From: JAQGMO01 sp050954505
Lineage (GTDB): Bacteria > Pseudomonadota > Gammaproteobacteria > Burkholderiales > Burkholderiaceae_D
Direction: 5' to 3'
DNA length: 10,058 nt
NCBI GenBank assembly: GCA_050954505.1
Contig: JBPBPY010000127.1
Location: 1 to 10,058 of the forward strand
Below, one piece after another: positions 7,700 through 10,058 of this stretch. The translations under genes were made by a program, and so were the position numbers. A model generated the notes under the pieces. The model was given only the letters and a program-made list of their open reading frames with translations. It was not told the DNA's origin and made no database searches. Numbering within the stretch: the stretch's first letter is position 1; each line of letters begins with the position of its first letter.

Positions 7700-7703
7700 C
7701 TCC
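7700..7703 (-). promoter_or_regulatory. Ribosome binding site of the PEP-CTERM gene
   Basis: GGAG (within TGGAGA) on the minus strand lies five bases before ATG 7692-7694. It fixes the start despite the long region before the signal-peptide core. Confidence 0.65.
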
Positions 7704-7793
7704 ATGGGGTGAATTGCCGGCTCGGCAAGTTTGCTGTCGAGACCGGAAAACGAACGGCGGGTCAAGCAGAATGCTTGCCACCAGGCGTTTTTT

Positions 7794-7809
7794 TGCAAGG
7801 AGCGTGCCA
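7794..7809 (-). promoter_or_regulatory. Sigma-54 (RpoN) promoter of the PEP-CTERM gene
   Basis: The minus strand reads TGGCACGCTCCTTGCA, an essentially perfect -24/-12 element (TGGCACG, four bases, TTGCA). The invariant GG (7807-7808) and GC (7795-7796) are exactly ten bases apart. Transcription would begin near 7783, giving a leader of about 90 bases to the ATG at 7694. Such a promoter needs an AAA+ enhancer-binding protein, and sigma-54 control of PEP-CTERM genes (PrsK/PrsR type) is known from other proteobacteria. The activator is not in the window. Confidence 0.85.
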
Positions 7810-7899
7810 TCGGCATCGAAGCGCTTCGCGCCCATCTGGCTGCGGTTTCCGGGGTGGTGGTGGGCGCGGCTGTCAAACTGGCCGACAGACCGCCAGCAT

Positions 7900-8070
7900 A
7901 AAAATGGATGGGCGAAGCCTGGATTTTATTTTTGATAAAAATGTCATTTATCTTGATGCGAATCTCAACATTTCTTATGTGGGTCGTTCAGAAATTTTGA
8001 TGATTCTTTTGTCAATTTTCGGTACACGGATGGACAAGACATCCGATAATCGAACAATGATGCAAAAGCA
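7900..8070. promoter_or_regulatory. AT-rich patch with short inverted repeats upstream of the sigma-54 promoter
   Basis: Base composition drops sharply to AT-rich DNA in an otherwise GC-rich window. It contains three short inverted repeats: GATAAA/TTTATC (7934-7952), CGGATG/CATCCG (8027-8045) and ATGC-AAAA-GCAT (8060-8071). It lies about 90-260 bp upstream of the sigma-54 element, the usual distance for enhancer-binding-protein sites and DNA bending. That role is inferred from position only, and no full IHF consensus was found. Confidence 0.35.
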
Positions 8071-8249
8071 TTGCTGGGGCAGTCAGGCCGTGCAACTGTA
8101 AAATCAACCGACATTGACACCTTGTCTTGGCTTGGCAGCCAGCTGCGACCCCCGGTTTGCCCGTTGCCTCGCGCCGCTCCCTGCTTGCTCACTGATAAGG
8201 CGACATGATTTCACCATGCAGGATCGATACAATCCGAAACATTGCCAGC

Positions 8250-8273
8250 TGGCGAAAAGTGTAAGCTTCGCCA
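8250..8273. repeat. Inverted repeat TGGCGAA / TTCGCCA
   Basis: Perfect 7-bp arms surround a ten-base loop, overlapping the palindrome GCCAGCTGGC (8244-8253). It is the first of a series of hairpins before the efflux gene. No T tract follows on either strand. Confidence 0.4.
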
Positions 8274-8295
8274 TTCCCTGATCCAGGTTTGCAAT

Positions 8296-8329
8296 CGGCA
8301 TCGGTCAACCGCGCTGTTGACCGATGCCG
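8296..8329. repeat. Long perfect hairpin: 14-bp stem, 6-base loop
   Basis: CGGCATCGGTCAAC (8296-8309) and GTTGACCGATGCCG (8316-8329) are exact reverse complements around CGCGCT. A stem this long and perfect is very unlikely by chance. Neither side has a T tract, so it is not a classic intrinsic terminator. It could be an RNA structure in the efflux leader, a DNA-binding site, or a dispersed palindromic element. Confidence 0.75.
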
Positions 8330-8387
8330 GGCGTCTGCCTGTCGGGAGTCTGTGCAATGAAGACCTGGAGCTAAAACCGAACGCGCG

Positions 8388-8400
8388 CACAACGGTTGTG
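8388..8400. promoter_or_regulatory. Short palindrome CACAACGGTTGTG, possible operator
   Basis: Six-base arms are mirrored around a single central G, between the two long hairpins and about 160 bp before the efflux start. It has the size and symmetry of a dimeric repressor site, but no regulator gene is adjacent in the window. Confidence 0.3.
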
Positions 8401-8404
8401 ATGG

Positions 8405-8446
8405 CCGCGCCTGTGCCCAGGGATGACACCCTGGGCACAGACGCGG
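8405..8446. repeat. Long hairpin: 12-bp perfect stem extended by 5 bp, 6-base loop
   Basis: CTGTGCCCAGGG (8411-8422) and CCCTGGGCACAG (8429-8440) are exact reverse complements around ATGACA. After one mismatch the stem continues with CCGCG (8405-8409) and CGCGG (8442-8446). No T tract follows. It is the second strong hairpin in the same gap, again with a six-base loop, 115 bp before the efflux start. Confidence 0.75.
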
Positions 8447-8560
8447 ATATTCGATTCGACCACTTGCTCACGCGCTGCCGTCTCGCTTCCCGGTCATCGC
8501 TGCAAGCGCTCCTGGACCCCCCAATTTGTCGCCGGAAAACCCGGCAAGCAAGGATGAAAG

Positions 8561-10058
8561 ATGGACCCATTGAACCAGCCGCCGCAGTCAGGCACCACCT
8601 TTTCACAACGCCAGGTGCCAACGCGGCGCTCGCGCCTGATTGGCAGCATCGTTGCCCTGGCGTTGCTGGCCGGACTGGGCTGGCTGACCTGGCATTTGAC
8701 TCGTCCGCCCGTCCCGGCTGGGGGCGCTGGCGGCGCCAACGCTGGCGGCCAGCGCGGTGCCGGCGCTGGCCGTGGCGGACCCGGCGGTCCCGGTGGTCCT
8801 GGTGGCCCCGGTGGTGCGAGTCTGGCCTCGACGGTGGGTGTCGGCACGGCTGAACTGGCAGACCTGCCCGTGATCATCGACGCGCTGGGGACCGTCATTC
8901 CTGCTGCCACGGTGACGGTGCGGCCACAGGTCGGTGGCGTGCTGAAGCAGATCCTGTTTCGCGAAGGGCAGACCGTCAAGGCTGGCGACGTGCTGGGCAT
9001 TATCGATCCGCAACAATTCGACATGGCGTTGATGCAGGCGCGCGGCCAGCGCCAGCGCGATGAAGCCCAGCTCGACAGCGCCAAGGTGACGCTGGCGCGT
9101 TACCAGACCTTGCTGGGACAGGACTCGATTGCCCGCCAGGACGTCGATACCCAGGCAGCCCTGGTCAAGCAGCTGGAAGGCACCGTGCTGGGCGACCGTG
9201 CAGCCGAAGGCACGGCCAGGCTCAATCTTGGCTATTCGCGCATCGTCGCACCGATTGGCGGGCGGGTCGGCTTGCGCCTGGTCGATGTCGGCAATGTCGT
9301 CAGTGCCAACGATGCCACCGGTCTGGTGGTCATCACCCAGGTGGCGCCCATCGATGTGCAGTTCAGCGTGCCGCAGGACCAGGTGCCGCAAGTCCAGCAG
9401 CGTGTCAATGGCGGCGCCGTGCTGAGCGTGACCGCCCTCGACCGCGCCCGCGTGGCCACCCTCGATACCGGCAAATTTTCCACGCTGGACAACCAGATCG
9501 ATACCTCCACCGGCACGGTGCGCGCCAAGGCGCGGTTTGCCAATGCCAAGGCGACCCTGTTTCCCAACCAGTTCGTCAATGTGCAGGTCTTGCTGCGCAC
9601 TATCAGCAATGCCGTCGTCGTGCCGCTGACCGCGCTGCGCCACGGCAGTGCCGGCGACTTTGTGTATGTCATCAACATGGATACGCGTACCGTATCGCTG
9701 CGCGTGGTCACGCGCGGCCAGGCCAGTGTCAGCAAGGTGGAAATCTTGACCGGCCTGAAAGCCGGTGAAAAGGTGGTGACCGAAGGTGCCGACCGTCTCA
9801 AGGATGGGGCGCCGGTAGTGCTGCCCGGTGACAAGCCGCGTGGTGCACGCAATGGCGGCAATGGTGCGAATGCCGCCAATGGCGAACGTGGCGAACGCGG
9901 CACGGGCCGGCGCGCCCAGCGGGAAGCGGCCGGTGGCGAAACGGCGCCTGCAGCCTCCACGCAGGATGCCGGGCAAAGCACCGGCCGGAATCCGGCCCAG
10001 TCCACGGCGCCAGCAGCTCCCGTCAATGCAGCCGGTGCTGCGCCGTCGGCCTCGGCGC
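8561..10058 (+). CDS. mdtA: MdtA-like RND efflux periplasmic adaptor (membrane fusion protein), 3' end outside
   Basis: This is a periplasmic adaptor that would link an inner-membrane RND pump to an outer-membrane channel for export of drugs or other small molecules. The 499 visible residues show an N-terminal membrane anchor (about 26-46), a Gly-rich linker (54-86) with four Gly-Gly-Pro units, a biotinyl-lipoyl half motif (ALGTVIPAATVTVRPQVGGV, 108-127), an alpha-helical hairpin (about 155-220), the second lipoyl half (LGYSRIVAPIGGRVGLR, 223-239), the beta-barrel domain with DNQIDTSTGTVRAKARF (310-326) and LFPNQFVNVQV (333-343), and a membrane-proximal domain to about 422. DNQID and LFPNQFVN are characteristic of MdtA. 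A disordered Gly/Ala/Arg tail then runs past the window edge, so the protein exceeds the about 415 residues of E. coli MdtA. The start ATG has AAGGA (8550-8554) six bases upstream. Pump genes are expected downstream, unseen. Confidence 0.93.
   Translation, partial: MDPLNQPPQSGTTFSQRQVPTRRSRLIGSIVALALLAGLGWLTWHLTRPPVPAGGAGGANAGGQRGAGAGRGGPGGPGGPGGPGGASLASTVGVGTAELADLPVIIDALGTVIPAATVTVRPQVGGVLKQILFREGQTVKAGDVLGIIDPQQFDMALMQARGQRQRDEAQLDSAKVTLARYQTLLGQDSIARQDVDTQAALVKQLEGTVLGDRAAEGTARLNLGYSRIVAPIGGRVGLRLVDVGNVVSANDATGLVVITQVAPIDVQFSVPQDQVPQVQQRVNGGAVLSVTALDRARVATLDTGKFSTLDNQIDTSTGTVRAKARFANAKATLFPNQFVNVQVLLRTISNAVVVPLTALRHGSAGDFVYVINMDTRTVSLRVVTRGQASVSKVEILTGLKAGEKVVTEGADRLKDGAPVVLPGDKPRGARNGGNGANAANGERGERGTGRRAQREAAGGETAPAASTQDAGQSTGRNPAQSTAPAAPVNAAGAAPSASA
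8774..8815 (+). repeat. Gly-Gly-Pro codon repeat inside the efflux adaptor gene
   Basis: Four nine-base units encoding Gly-Gly-Pro, plus a final Gly-Gly (residues 72-85), lie just after the membrane anchor. Synonymous codons vary between units, so it is selected or old protein repetition rather than a fresh DNA slippage tract. It could still vary in copy number between strains. Confidence 0.75.

Larger units (their letters stand above)
7695..8560. other. Long divergent intergenic region between the PEP-CTERM and efflux genes
   Basis: No convincing gene lies in these 866 bases. Several frames of 60-140 codons stay open on both strands, but they overlap each other, lack good ribosome sites and show no recognisable motif. 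The region holds the PEP-CTERM leader and sigma-54 promoter (7695-7809), an AT-rich stretch (about 7900-8070), and a run of inverted repeats (about 8244-8446) ahead of the efflux gene. A TTGACA at 8114-8119 has no matching -10 at the right distance. Confidence 0.6.

Noticed and set aside
6586..7728. Second minus-strand frame of 380 codons over the PEP-CTERM gene
   Set aside because: It is an out-of-frame reading of the same DNA, without signal peptide or PEP motif; its composition is Arg, Gln and Cys-rich.
7904..8101. Possible small gene of about 65 codons in the AT-rich patch
   Set aside because: It has no ribosome site before the ATG at 7904 and no recognisable motif; composition alone explains the open frame.
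8104..8392. Overlapping minus-strand frames of 65-67 codons (8104-8301, 8189-8392)
   Set aside because: They overlap each other and the long hairpins, lack ribosome sites, and show no protein-like pattern.
8554..8853. Alternative ATG at 8554 for the gene before the right edge
   Set aside because: It opens a different frame that stops at 8853 and lacks adaptor motifs; ATG 8561 gives the complete adaptor and has AAGGA at a good distance.
8603..9976. Minus-strand open frame of 457 codons under the efflux adaptor
   Set aside because: It is the antisense shadow of a clear membrane fusion protein and has a His/Arg/Gly-biased composition.

Overview
The window looks like chromosomal DNA from a GC-rich betaproteobacterium, most like the Oxalobacteraceae (Massilia, Duganella or Janthinobacterium type). 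This is inferred from gene content and codon use, not from a marker gene. The gene set is a PEP-CTERM protein with a sigma-54 promoter, a CHASE3-GAF hybrid histidine kinase, an RpfG-like HD-GYP regulator, an MdtA-like efflux adaptor and a nonribosomal peptide synthetase-type adenylation protein. No rRNA, tRNA, CRISPR array, transposase or integrase is visible.

Layout. Positions 1-1212 (minus) hold the first 404 residues of an NRPS adenylation protein that runs off the left edge. A gap of about 440 bp separates it from a divergent signalling operon on the plus strand: a 947-residue sensor kinase with two receiver domains (1652-4495), then a stand-alone receiver protein (4538-4951) 42 bp downstream. 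Convergent to this operon is a REC-HD-GYP cyclic-di-GMP phosphodiesterase (5111-6460, minus). Behind it on the same strand is a PEP-CTERM surface or matrix protein (6702-7694, minus), preceded by a textbook sigma-54 promoter (7794-7809). An 866-bp gap (7695-8560) has no convincing gene. It contains an AT-rich patch and a cluster of strong inverted repeats, and leads to an MdtA-type RND efflux adaptor (8561 to the right edge, plus) with a collagen-like Gly-Gly-Pro linker.

How the parts may work together (inference). The kinase, lone receiver and HD-GYP protein together resemble a membrane-sensed phosphorelay that could lower c-di-GMP. None of the three has a DNA-binding domain, so output is probably at the protein or second-messenger level. 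The PEP-CTERM protein is of a kind that is usually sorted by an exosortase and made with exopolysaccharide, which c-di-GMP commonly controls. The NRPS and efflux genes at the two ends belong to transcription units continuing outside the window and need not be related. The most informative non-coding signals are the GG-N10-GC sigma-54 promoter and the long perfect hairpins upstream of the efflux gene.
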